The notes under the pieces are model-generated. The model was not told the DNA's origin, made no database searches, and was given only the letters and a program-made list of their open reading frames with translations. 49,713 nt of DNA from Tieghemiomyces parasiticus (Eukaryota; Kickxellomycota; Dimargaritomycetes; Dimargaritales; Dimargaritaceae). The DNA is taken from assembly GCA_027575765.1 (NCBI GenBank), contig JANBPT010000263.1:1-49713 (forward strand), read 5' to 3'. Position 1 is the first letter of the stretch, and the number at the start of each line of letters is the position of its first letter. Of the stretch, positions 1-9,875 are shown one piece after another. The position numbers and the translations under genes are program-made.

Positions 1-989
1 CAGCCGGTACCGGGGCCCATAGGTGCGGCGGAGGTGCACGAGTCGGGCGGCCGCGCGATCGTCGATAGCGGTCGGGATGCGATGGTATTGAAGACGAAGG
101 TGCCCTGTGTGCTGTGCAAGGGAGGGAAGAATGCGACCTGGAAACTGGTACACCAAGGTGGTCCAAAGCTTGGGGTCGCCACCCGCCACCGGTTGCCCGC
201 TAGGGCTCTGTGCCTGGGCGTTGGGTTCCTGGCTAGGGACCGTGTTCGCTCGGTGCGCCTCTTCAATCCTGCGACAGAGCCCGGCGTAGACCGGCATATC
301 TTCGAGTAAATGGGGGCGCTGACGATGAAGCCCCAGCAGGAGGCGGACGTCCTCGGCGACAGACCAAGGTGTCTTAGTAGCAGAGTGACCGGACTTTATG
401 CTATCCCCCTGCAGCGAAAGCTGCCCCAGAGCGCTGCTGGTGGCGGTGCGCGCACCAATAACTTGTGCATTGATCAAAACTACGTGTAAAGTCTTTGGCG
501 GCGGCGCCGGTCCAAAAGCCCATTGGGAAGCGACCGCGGGTCAACACACCGGTTTGGGCTTCCTGCTTTGTCATGGCTGCCCTCAGCCGCTCGACCTCGT
601 CAGGTTGCCAATGACCTTGGGCTGCAGTCGTGATGAAAATGTAACGCCGCCGCAGGGAGGAGCTCGCACGGAAACAGGGGTGGTGGGGCGGTGCTCGACG
701 GTCCAGCAGCTCAGACTGCACTTGTGTCCAGCGCTCTCCAACCTCGGCCACCCGCTGTAGAAGCCACTGGTCGGCCGCGTCGGTCCAATTCGGTGGCTGA
801 AGAGGTTTCCCGCGACCGGGGTTGGCTTGACCTTGAAAGCGGGCCGAATCAATTAAACGTGAGTGCCGCGCTTGGCATTGCGAAGTGGTACGCGCCCCCA
901 CCTCCCGGGCGATACTGGGCCAGCTCCCAGCCCCATAGGTGGCCACGGCTTTGCGGGGCCGGTCGTCCTCCGCTGGCACCCATCTATGC
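1..989 (-). CDS. Multi-repeat Myb/SANT-like DNA-binding protein, partial (runs off left edge)
   Basis: The product is probably a nucleic-acid-binding protein made of consecutive Myb-like repeats. Exon 989-456 opens with a good repeat (RWVPAEDD, then AGSWPSIAREVGARTTSQC), followed by a second (NWTDAADQWLLQRVAE...RWTQVQ) and a degenerate third (HWQPDEVERLRAAM...FWTGAAA). Reading resumes in another frame from 400 to the edge with a fourth (TPWSVAEDVRLLLGLHR... KLWTTLVYQFPGR) and the start of a fifth (AARLVHLRRTYGPRYRL). The spaced Trp residues and the W-x2-IA...RT..QC pattern are seen directly. The exon start uses acceptor TTTCAG (990-991). The frame change near 401-455 fits a short GT...AG intron (TTG|gtgcgc to gatag|C), but an indel cannot be excluded. 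The 3' end lies outside the window. Function as a transcription factor or organellar factor is inference. Confidence 0.7.
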
Positions 990-1214
990 CTGAAATTAGG
1001 AAGACTGCGGCTTCTCCGCTCCGACGTGGCTACGACGCAAGAAAGGTGGATTGGTAGGCAGTTATGCTCAATTAGGACTCAGGGTTGGCGCCTTTCAGAT
1101 GTAAGAGTGGAGTTGTGGAATCCCTTGTTTAGGGTTGACGGGCGAGAGAAGCCGGTCTGGCCATATCGACGCCGCCCAACCCCGATAGCAGTCGTGGTGC
1201 GCCGACCTTGGGAC

Positions 1215-1393
1215 CTCTTGCAAGGGCGGCTGGGCGTTGGAGGTTTAGTCTCATCAAGCGTACCAGGGCCGGGGGTGGCATGGAACGTGCGTAGCTGGCG
1301 GGCGGGGCACTGCGGTATGGCGGCCTGGGTAGCCGGTGGGGCTGGGAGCCAGCGGAGGTCAGGCAGCCTGCCAGCTAGATACAGGTGTCGCAT
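1215..1393 (-). CDS. Probable first exon of the Myb-like gene, mitochondrial-presequence-like
   Basis: An ATG at 1393 opens a reading frame whose N-terminus (MRHLYLAGRLPDLRW...RQLRTFHATPG) is rich in Arg and hydroxyl residues and poor in acids. It has an R-x-F-H-A-T motif typical of mitochondrial presequence cleavage regions. A GT at 1214-1213 after AAGAG would leave two bases, and joining this to the acceptor at 990-991 keeps the frame into RWVPAEDD (intron 990-1214). The splice is phase-consistent but the donor (gtccca) is weak, so linkage to the Myb gene is inferred. If true, the Myb protein would be organellar, which is unusual for the family. The alternative is an unrelated random ORF. 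Confidence 0.35.
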
Positions 1394-2520
1394 CGGGGGG
1401 AGGGCAGGGCGAGGGCGTGGGAAGGGCGTGCGAGGTGCGGCAACGAAAACGTGGCCTATCGACCAAATGAAACCGTCTTCAGGGCGTTCTGTACGGCATG
1501 CCCAACCGGGGGCAGGCCGGCGTAGCGATCAGGATGGAAATTGGCCATCTTCTTGGGCCGAGGTATACACCCCGCGTAGTGTGCTGGCGAAGGGGGTTTG
1601 GACGACTGGGCACTGTCCGTTCGGGCGCATCGGCTGCAGTTGCTGATATGGGTGCGGCTTGTGGTTTGTCCATTTCCTTGTTACCACTTTCTGGACGTAT
1701 CTGAGGTGCCAGGTCATCGCGAAAGCGCTGACCTTGTAACCTGACTGGAACGTGTATATGGTTGGCAGTCCGCCACGATTGTGATGCCGATGGAAACCGT
1801 CTCCAGACTACTGTTCGTGTACTATTGTCGGATGTCGGCTGGTTCCGTACATACGACCAGCGGTGGGGCGGATGCGACCTCGTAGGTGTAAGCTTTGCCA
1901 GCGAAGGGATGCAGCGCTTTGCGATTCGCCACGAGGGACGGCGGCAGCCTCGTCTTTGGATCAGTTGTACTTGCTACAGCCTTGCCATCGCCACCCAGGT
2001 TGATAGGGGCTTCCCAATGAGGTGGTTGATTCGTCCGCTCTCTCTAAGCAGCATGACACCCCCGCTGTGCTGGCCTTTGCCGCACTCTCGCTCATGTTCT
2101 TCTTTATGTTCTTAGCCTCCCGATTTGCTATAGTTACGCCGTATCTGATACGCCAGTCGAAGGCATATACTTTGACCGACAACGGCGTCTTGCAGAAAGG
2201 CCCGGCCAACGTCCACCACACCCTCTGCTCATATAAAATCCATCCTCAACCCCAGCAATACGGCTGGCCACACGTCCTTCCGTGGTGGCGACCCGTGTCC
2301 CGTCACGCCCCACCCCTCCTCGGCGTTAGAGTTGCCACTCCCCACGCAGGCATCGATCCCCTTAACGACCCGAACACCATATACGGGGACGGGGTGTTAA
2401 AACAGGTCACGATATATTTACGTGTGGCAGGGTGATGTCCGGAGTTTATTTGACAAGGGCACAGAAGGTAGAGCGATTATATAATGACATACAGTACAGA
2501 CTGATCTTAGTTGCGGGCGA
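1394..2520. other. Stretch without a convincing gene
   Basis: Only short open frames occur here. One at 2022-2435 (+) encodes a strongly hydrophobic segment (FAALSLMFFFMFLASRFAIV) and could be an exon of a small membrane protein. It has no ATG start, an in-frame stop lies just upstream and its 3' half looks random. I do not annotate it as a gene. Confidence 0.4.
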
Positions 2521-3589
2521 CTATTCGTGGTAGCTGACCAGCAGCACCTGGTACTCGAACTCGGCCTCGGCCAGCTTGTCCTCTAGCTGATAGATGCCGC
2601 TCAGGGCGGCCTCCTCCATACGGGAGTAGTACTCCCGCGTGAGGTAGTCCGCCCCATCGTACGCGGGGCGGTGGGAGTAGGCCCGATCAGGGCTTCCCCC
2701 AAGCTGGAGACGGAACATCTCCCTCTCCAGCTTGCGATGCTCCTGGCTTTTGACCCGAAGGTCGATCTTGGCCCCGGTTACCCGGCGCTTGGCCGCCGCA
2801 AGGTCTTGCAGGGTGACTCCCTGCCGGCGGGGGGCCATGGCCACCCAGTCCTCTCGGACAATCTGGTGCCGGGGGGTGGAGGGAGCAGGCCGGGTCGGCA
2901 GCGGAACAGGAAGGGACACATTAGCTGCGTAGCACGCCTTCATGAAGGCGCTGTCATCCTTGCCATTGCTATCGCTGGCAAGGGCAGGCCCCAAGTCCCA
3001 CGTAGTGTGCAATACCCGGGCGGGGCAGGGGGTGTCGGGTGGAGTACACAACTGGCACTTATTAGCCACCACAGGGCCCATGTCACACACTACCGGGTCA
3101 ATAGGACCTCTTCCGGGACCACCCTGGGTGAGCGGGCTTAGGGGTTCCGGGTTCAATGGCCGGCCCATAGCCAGGGCGTACTCCGCCACTGAGGGGGAAG
3201 TTGGGCGTTGGTACAGGGAATACTCAGGGCAGCGAGGGCTGCTCCGTGGGATAGTAGGTCTGGGAGTTGCCGCCGTCAGAGTGGGGGCAGCTGAAGTAAA
3301 AATAGCGGGTTCCGCACGCGTAAGAGGGGCGGGAAGCTGAGTAGCCGGCAGGGAAACACGGGCGGGGGTCGATGGGGAGTGCTTAGGCGCAAGAACCCTA
3401 CGCACCACGCGGCGGACTTTCTTGGCCGCCTGGAGAACTGTATATGTGGATAAGGTGGAGGCGAGGGCGGCAGTTTGATACAAGGGTCAGGTGTGGCCCA
3501 AAGTGTGTCCGTTGGCCGGCAGGTAGCAGTGGCAGGGCACTCTGAGCTAGCACGGTATACTTACCTTTCGTAAGGCACTTCGGAGCCAT
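2521..3589 (-). CDS. Hypothetical protein with basic N-terminus and C-terminal coiled coil (two exons)
   Basis: I do not recognise a family. Exon 1 is 3589-3565: the ATG sits in a good context (ATACCATGG) and the exon ends AAAG|gtaagt. Exon 2 is 3437-2521 after acceptor tatacag. The junction leaves G+TT and keeps the frame, giving about 313 residues that begin MAPKCLTK and then read VLQAAKKVRRVVRRVL. The N-terminal 25 residues are very basic (possible nuclear or nucleic-acid contact). The middle is Pro/Ser/Thr-rich and probably disordered, with a CQLC pair. The last ~100 residues (LQDLAAAKRRV ... SRMEEAALSGIYQLEDKLAE) have heptad-like charge patterning suggestive of coiled coil. The uninterrupted frame upstream of 3437 has no ATG, which supports the spliced model. 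Confidence 0.65.
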
Positions 3590-6500
3590 GGTATCAGGGT
3601 GAGGTGGGTGGGTGGAGAGAGAGAGAGTAGAAAACTGTGGTGCGGGAGTAGGGGTGAGAGGTAAGACGCTGTTGCTGGGTGTACGCGTTTGTAAGTAAGA
3701 CGAGGAGTGGAAGACGTTGTACGATAAAAGTCCAGTGGACCGTGCGGCGCGAACGGCGTGTATTATATACCTGGGTATAAAAGCCGGGCCAATGTAATGG
3801 TCATGGAGATAGGGGGCGGGGGTGGTTTGACAAAAGCTGTAGTGGTTGATGAGATGGCGAGCCATGATGGGGTAGGGTAGGGACGAGACGGCCGCGGTAG
3901 AAAAGTAAACAAAATGGAAACTACAGGCTAGTGACCCGTTATGGCAAGAGACATACAGGGGGGCTCGGGCCCGTGGTGTGTGCGTTGGCTCGGCTTGACC
4001 CACTGGCTTCCTTCTTTGACAACCCCGTCGGCAGCAGGGCTCACCCCTTTGGAAGCCCACCAACCACCGCCCTCCGGATGGTCTACCTCCCTATTTTTCC
4101 ATCCCCCCCATCTTCCAACTCGGGGAGAACATGTAGCGTCGCCCGTGCTGTCCCTCTCGGCAGGCCAGAGTAGCCGCGTTTGTTAGCGTCTCACCTATAC
4201 CCACAGGGGCCTACATCCAATCGAGGGTTCGATCCAGCGGATACACAGGCATTGGGTTGAAACCAAGGGACCTGACTGCTATGAATCTGAGCGGGGAAAG
4301 CATGTGAGGAGGGTATGTTGGGGGAATATGGGGTGGGTAACCAGATGGGAGTGCGCACTGCCGAAAGAGAAAAGAGGGTGGGTCGACACTAAGTGCCAAG
4401 CGGCGAAGGGGCATAAAACCAGGGTGGAGCCCGATGGGGGGGCAAAAGCAGTGAGGTGCAGCCTGCAGATCCTCGACGGTTGCCCACCGGCAGTCACTCT
4501 GGCGTGTGGGATAGATAACGCTCAACGGACGCGGTTGCACGCCGAAAGACGCGGTCGTATTAGCAACTTTGCCCAACAATAGCATTGGACAAGGCTTCGA
4601 GGAAGCGCTGGTGCAGCGGCGGTGACTCGGATACTCCAGCGACGGCGGCTAGAGGTCATGCTGCGAAATAGAGACCGTCAGCAGACTGCATCAGAGAGCT
4701 CGCCTCTGGAGAGAAGCAGCAGGTTGTGGATAGGGAGGGGACGTGTACACCCTCCTTCGGTGCTTGGTGGCATTGACCGTACGGTTGCAGTGCAGCCGGT
4801 GGAGCCGGCTACGTGGCCAGAAAAGCCCGGGCGAGGTAGTTGCAATTAGGTCGCAGCCCCAACCATACCACCCAGGTCTAGCCTTTTGTGTAGGTAGCAG
4901 GGCTGGCGGGCGTCAGTGCTTTTTTTCCCCTTGGTCCCCAGCAGTCCTGATCGGGTGGGATCGGGCATCCCTGCTGGCAGTCCCACCGGTGGGGTGCTTA
5001 TTTTAGTGTACCCCGCCTATCTTCGCCAAAACAAAATATTGCTGGCCATAGCCGGTAAATAAAGGGGGGTGGGAACTGGTACGTCTTTGTGCGGTCGGCC
5101 ACCTCGCACGCTGGTTGGCTCGGATGTTGAGGGGGGCGAGGTGGAGCCGCACCGTGGTCCTAGTGAGCGAGCGGTTGGGAGCCGGTCTATAATGCCTCTT
5201 GTCTCATTACGTTTCCGGTCCTGCAATTGGTACCCGGGCATCAGGCTGAAGGACTAGGCAGAAGCGAGCAGCAAAGGGCACAATGCAGTAGGTGCCCTCT
5301 ACCACTAGTCCTGAGTAAGTAGTAAGACCCCCGAGGAGGTGATTAGGTAATATATGGTTGGCACGCAGAGACGGGTGTGTGCTACTGCTGTCGGGTGCAT
5401 TGCGGTCTGCGCATAGATCAGGGTCCAGTCCTGGCAACTAGGACAGCAAACCCAGCTCTATAATACTGAATAACGAGGTATAGCAGCAGGGACCGCACTC
5501 AAGCACCGCCGGAGGCGATACTGACCACGTAGGGGAAGACGCGCTAGACCAAGGCAGACAGCCCGTCAACCGTATTCGTTACATACCCAGTGGCGGATTG
5601 CTTGGCCCTTCGGGGTACGAATGGAACCAGAGGTGTCCCTCCCCGTGGATCCTGTGCATACCTGCCCGCCGGTCTTACTATAGTGCACCCTTAGCGCCCA
5701 ATGAAAGTAGATGGAGAAGTTGGCCTACCGGAGGTCCATGACCACAGGCCGATAACCGAGGTGGGGAGCCTGCCATAGATAGTAACTCTCCTGCTAAGGC
5801 CAAGGCCACGGCCGGATAAAACCCACGGGCGCAAGCCGTGTGAAGTACCGCACTATCGGGCTGCAGCCGGTCCATCCTCGAGTGTTACCCTCATGCAGCT
5901 GGGCTGGGTTCGGCACGGAGGGTACCAGGCAGACGCGTTGTTGGTGGGCAGGACGCGGTTGTGCCGCCGGATTTGGAAACATAATTTTATGCGGGCACGT
6001 AAAGAGGGTGGCCGGGATGGAAGAATGGGGTCCGGAGGGATGGTTAGGGGTAGGTACTAGGCAGCACCCGCCGAGGAAACGTAAACAAACTAGCCTCCGA
6101 GGGCAGCTCTGGATGGGAGGGTGCAAGGTTTTGGAAAGAAGGCGGGGATAACACCCCATCCCCGGTCCTTGGTGGATGAAGTACCTCGCCTCCCCTACTC
6201 ACCGGCTTACTGTATCCTTTTTTTACAACTCTTGAAGGTATAACAGCCTACAGTATGTAGTTGGCTATCCACCCTTGTTACTGATGGGACAGTTGGCGTA
6301 GTTGGGCCCCGTAGATACGGTAGGGACATGATGACTCCCATCCTATAGGGGTACCTTTCTGAAGAAGCCGGATGATACTTTTTGCGTATTCCCTTTTGGC
6401 ACCCCGTTTCTTTTTGAGTGGTGCCGTAATGTAAACAGAAACGACACTGCATACCCCACCCCCGAAGGTCGTAAAGCGGAGGCAAGGGGGCGGGTATAAA

Positions 6501-6723
6501 TCGTTCCGGTGCCGCCTTCTACCTCGTCTGGCACCTCTCTGTTACCTTTTTTTCTTACTACTGCCTAACACGACCCGTCTCTTCAGATTTCCGCTTTTGC
6601 TGATTCTCTTCCTTGGCCGGTTCGACGTCTCCGCCCACCCTGTCTCCTTTACAAGTACCTCCTACAACCAGTCTTTTCCACTCGATTACCGAGCGCCTCT
6701 TCCTCAGCTCCGGAAGCCTCACC
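3590..6723. other. Intergenic region, no supported gene
   Basis: About 3.1 kb between two oppositely oriented genes whose 5' ends face it. All open frames are short, overlap in several frames and lack recognisable domains or convincing splice structure. A short GA-rich run lies at 3615-3628, in the probable 5' UTR of the minus-strand gene. The right end holds the putative promoter of the tandem-repeat gene (TATAAA at 6494). Confidence 0.5.
6494..6499 (+). promoter_or_regulatory. Candidate TATA box of the tandem-repeat protein gene
   Basis: A TATAAA hexamer in a GC-rich context (GGGCGGGTATAAATCG) lies 225 bases before the first in-frame ATG at 6724. It is followed by a pyrimidine-rich tract (6520-6615) typical of fungal transcription starts. 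Position and composition only; there is no transcript evidence. Confidence 0.35.
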
Positions 6724-7725
6724 ATGCTCGCGCTTGTTACACGCACCCCGGCGGCTCCGCGCGTTCCAGTCGCTGTCCTTAGTGCTCTGGATACTGGCTT
6801 TTCCGGTGAGCATTTCTCCTCATTGAGCACTCGTGGCGATTCTAGCCTAGTCAACATGACTACTGCGCCTGCCCACCGCCCTCACCAAGTCTCCGGTACC
6901 TCTTCTCCAACCATTGCTACCATGGCAACAGCATTTTCTCGAAAGCGGCAATCGACTTACGCACTTTCTCTAATGTTTTACCTGCCAGGGATGATATTGT
7001 CTGCTTACTTTGACCAGCCGACTTCCTTGGCGCCTGCTGCCGAAACTAAAATCGTGGCGACCGCCGGTGCCTCGCCAACGCTTGCACTGCACCGCCGCCC
7101 TGACCTCAGCGAACTGATGACGATCAAGCTGGTGCGCCCAACTTGGTGGTCACTCCCTGTACCTGCCACCGGCGCTACAGATGTGATCACCGCCATTGAC
7201 TCGCCATCAGCGTCCGCTTTGCGCCGTCTCCCTGTTCTCAGCAAACTGATGACGATCAAGCTGGTGCGCCCGACCGGCTGGACCCTCCCCGTTCCTGACG
7301 CCAGTACTGTGGACGCGGCCACCACCAGTGCCTCGCCATCGACGCCCGCTTTACATAGCCGCCCGTATCCCAATGACCCGATGACGATCAAGCTGGTGCG
7401 TCCGACCGGCTGGACCCTCCCCGTTCCTGACGCCAGTACTGTGGACGCGGCCACCACCAGTGCCTCGCCATCGACTCCCGCTTTACATAGCCACCCGCAT
7501 CCCAATGACCCGATGACGATCAAGCTGGTGCGTCCGAGTTATTCTATTCTCCCTGTTCTCAACTCTCATACTGGAGCAGTGACTGCTACCAGCACACCAC
7601 CAGCAGCGGACACTCTGTACAGTTGTGTAGATCCCTACGATCTGATGGCAATTAGACATGTGCAGGACTCAGCGGACACACGCCGAACCAATCATTGCTA
7701 CCGATCCTATGACCACCAGTGGTAA
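6724..7725 (+). CDS. Protein of five 44-residue tandem repeats (MTIKLVRP repeat)
   Basis: No known family is recognised. From the ATG at 6724 the frame encodes 333 residues. A Ser/Thr/Pro-rich N-terminal part contains one hydrophobic stretch (YALSLMFYLPGMILSAYF) after Met 6919 and a KR-containing segment; this could be a signal peptide if translation starts at 6919, or a membrane anchor. The C-terminal 200 residues are five copies of a 132-bp unit starting at 7117, 7249, 7381, 7513 and 7645. The core is MTIKLVRPTGWTLPVP followed by an Ala/Ser/Thr-rich spacer. Copies 2 and 3 differ at only four bases, copy 1 and copy 4 are more diverged, and copy 5 keeps only MAIRHV. The frame stays open upstream to about 6613 without an ATG. 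Role unknown; a secreted or surface protein is possible. Confidence 0.65.
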   Translation: MLALVTRTPAAPRVPVAVLSALDTGFSGEHFSSLSTRGDSSLVNMTTAPAHRPHQVSGTSSPTIATMATAFSRKRQSTYALSLMFYLPGMILSAYFDQPTSLAPAAETKIVATAGASPTLALHRRPDLSELMTIKLVRPTWWSLPVPATGATDVITAIDSPSASALRRLPVLSKLMTIKLVRPTGWTLPVPDASTVDAATTSASPSTPALHSRPYPNDPMTIKLVRPTGWTLPVPDASTVDAATTSASPSTPALHSHPHPNDPMTIKLVRPSYSILPVLNSHTGAVTATSTPPAADTLYSCVDPYDLMAIRHVQDSADTRRTNHCYRSYDHQW

Positions 7726-7776
7726 ACTATCGCCAGCGTCTATCCTGTAATACCTTCCAGACCTCGAACTCCCGGC
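7117..7776 (+). repeat. 132-bp in-frame tandem repeat, five copies
   Basis: The ATGACGATCAAGCTGGTG core recurs at exact 132-base spacing (7117, 7249, 7381, 7513), with a diverged fifth copy at 7645. The period is a multiple of three, so the reading frame is kept. The 7249-7380 and 7381-7512 units differ at four positions, indicating recent duplication or gene conversion. The last copy runs past the stop codon at 7725 if counted at full length. Confidence 0.9.
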
Positions 7777-9875
7777 GACGATTAGACTTGTTCGCTTGTT
7801 TCATCCGACACCTTCCACATCCACCACCTACGCCTTGGTCAATGTTCTTTTCACGTCTTGCGTTGTGACCTTGCTGCGCAGAAGGAGGGTTTCGTATATA
7901 ATACCTGTTAGTACCACTGTGCTTCACCCACTGCTTGACATTTTCAGACTTGTCTGGCCTTCTATCATCCAAACTCACTTATCTTCGGTCCGACTTTAGT
8001 CCCATACTTTCCCTCTTGCTTGTCCATCCGATCCTAGAATGACTAGCCCGTCACCGCTCCCTTCTCTTGGCCACAGCTTGGGCTTGGACCTTGGCCTGGG
8101 TCCGGGATTCCACTGTACTCTACCTTTCGGCCTTGAATATTAGTGATCTTACTGGGACTGGCACTTTGTGCGGCTGGCCCGCAATCTGATTCCATCCCAT
8201 ATAATTTCCCAGCCGCCGGTTTTCTGGTTCACTCCGTGTGGTCTCTCCGTCCTGACTATTGTTCAATACTAGTGCAGTAAGCGGAGCTGGCAACTTTAAA
8301 CATACGGGATCCCCAATTAATATGTTCATATCAATGGCAATCAACACTGTCTACCATTACCAGTATGGCTGCTATATATTCTCCATGTCTCATTTTTAAC
8401 TCATCAACTTCCTGTACTTTACTCTCACTTTTATACCAGCTTGATGTATCTGGTACGGTTGTGTTTCATTCATAAACCCCTATTGCTTATCTTCTATATC
8501 TAACTAGTATATCAGTAAATCCGTCCATAGTCACAACAGCTGAGCAACGCCCTTCATGTAGTAGGCAGGCCAGTTTATAAGCATTTTGAGTTGGTAATTA
8601 CACCAAAGCCATACTGCCTGCATCGTATAATTAACGGATACATTAGCTATTCACGGTTATACCCTGTACCACTTGATCAGAACAGTATTTAGGACAGCAT
8701 TGCTCTACTGGAGAAGTGGATGCCATATTAGTATCGCCAGCTCTATACGGGGTATACCTCGCTCCTATTGAAACTGCTACCGGCCACCGCCCGATGCCTC
8801 CTTGCCCAGCACTTCCAGGCCACCGTCTGATCAGTGGCCTCTAACTTCGTATACCTTTCCCCATTTCATCTCATATTGGCCATCCTAGGTGCACGATATT
8901 GGCTCACCTCCGAGAATCTAAAATATTGCCGAGAGATCGTCGATATTGTTAAGGTGAAAAATAGTCCATGTAGGGCGTAAACCCTGGGATTGAGCCCTAG
9001 TGTCACTATGCGATAATGAAAAATGCCGGGGTGTAGAATATTGGTGATTGGTTGCTGAATTATGCGCCGGACCGTTTATAGGCGAATAACTTCTTTAAAA
9101 TGGTGTATTATGATAGGGGGCTTTCTTTGGTCAGTGACGAGCCTTGCTACGGTTCTTATTGTTGGCGTTTCACAGTACTCCGACCAGACGCGTAGAGAAC
9201 TGGGCTGCATTGCTGCTCAGTCGAGACTAAGAGTGACCAGATGCGATGTTTTTGAATTCCTGCCAATATGAGTTGGGTTGAGTGTTTATGGGACAAGGGG
9301 CTCACCCGAAAAGGACCAAACGGTTGCCAGGATGTGGGCTAGAGAACATGGGTGATATTGGGAGAGAGAGGGGGGGAGCACGGGATACCGTGAAGACAAT
9401 AAAGGAATAATAATGAAAGGATACTGAAGAGAGGTAGATGGGTCAAGGTCATCCCTGGCCTTTTTCTGAACCTCAGTGTCGGATGATCTGTAATCTTTGA
9501 TCCGGTAGGCCTGGTGCCTGGTAAAGCCCAAGGGCTGGGGACAGGGGGTGGTATTAGGGAGGTCGGCCACAAGAGGCCGCCTCCCGTACCCCTCCACCAC
9601 TTTACTCGCTGCCTTCGGGTACCGACCATAGTTTTCCAAAAGCAGCACAAGGTCCACTCAGGTACGCCAGGACTGGCTAGGATATTAGCCCGCCCCCATC
9701 CAGGCGCCAATTTAGGATGTTAACAACGACATAATAGATACGGGAATAGACCAACATTTGCTGAACAGTCCGCGCGCCGATTGTTATTTACTAAATTGCT
9801 GCGAGTGATTAGACAAGGGTTGTCACGGCTGTCTACCAGCATCCCTGATAAAGAAAAGGTAACGAGAAAGTCTAA
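7726..9875. other. Intergenic, AT-richer region without a supported gene
   Basis: About 2.1 kb with visibly lower GC than the flanks, especially 8380-9270. The only frames are short. The one at 9062-9271 encodes a hydrophobic stretch but has no family signature. A purine/G-rich tract lies at 9358-9380. It separates the 3' end of the repeat gene from the 3' end of the fungalysin gene. Confidence 0.5.

Noticed and set aside
1474..1600. Minus-strand peptide with an HPD tripeptide (KKMANFHPDRYAGLPP), suggestive of a J domain
   Set aside because: The frame ends soon after with SFGR and stop, the helix preceding HPD does not match J domains, and no exon context was found.
2022..2435. Open frame with a strong hydrophobic helix (+ strand)
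   Set aside because: Begins with GTG, has an in-frame stop just upstream and a random-looking C-terminal half; no family match.
4215..4240. GGGTTCGATCC resembling a tRNA B box
   Set aside because: The flanking bases do not pair into a T-stem and there is no A box or acceptor stem at the needed spacing.
7005..7523. 172-residue minus-strand frame across the repeats
   Set aside because: It is the shadow of the 132-bp array, whose period of three keeps antisense frames open; the sense frame shows conserved amino acids and a plausible promoter.
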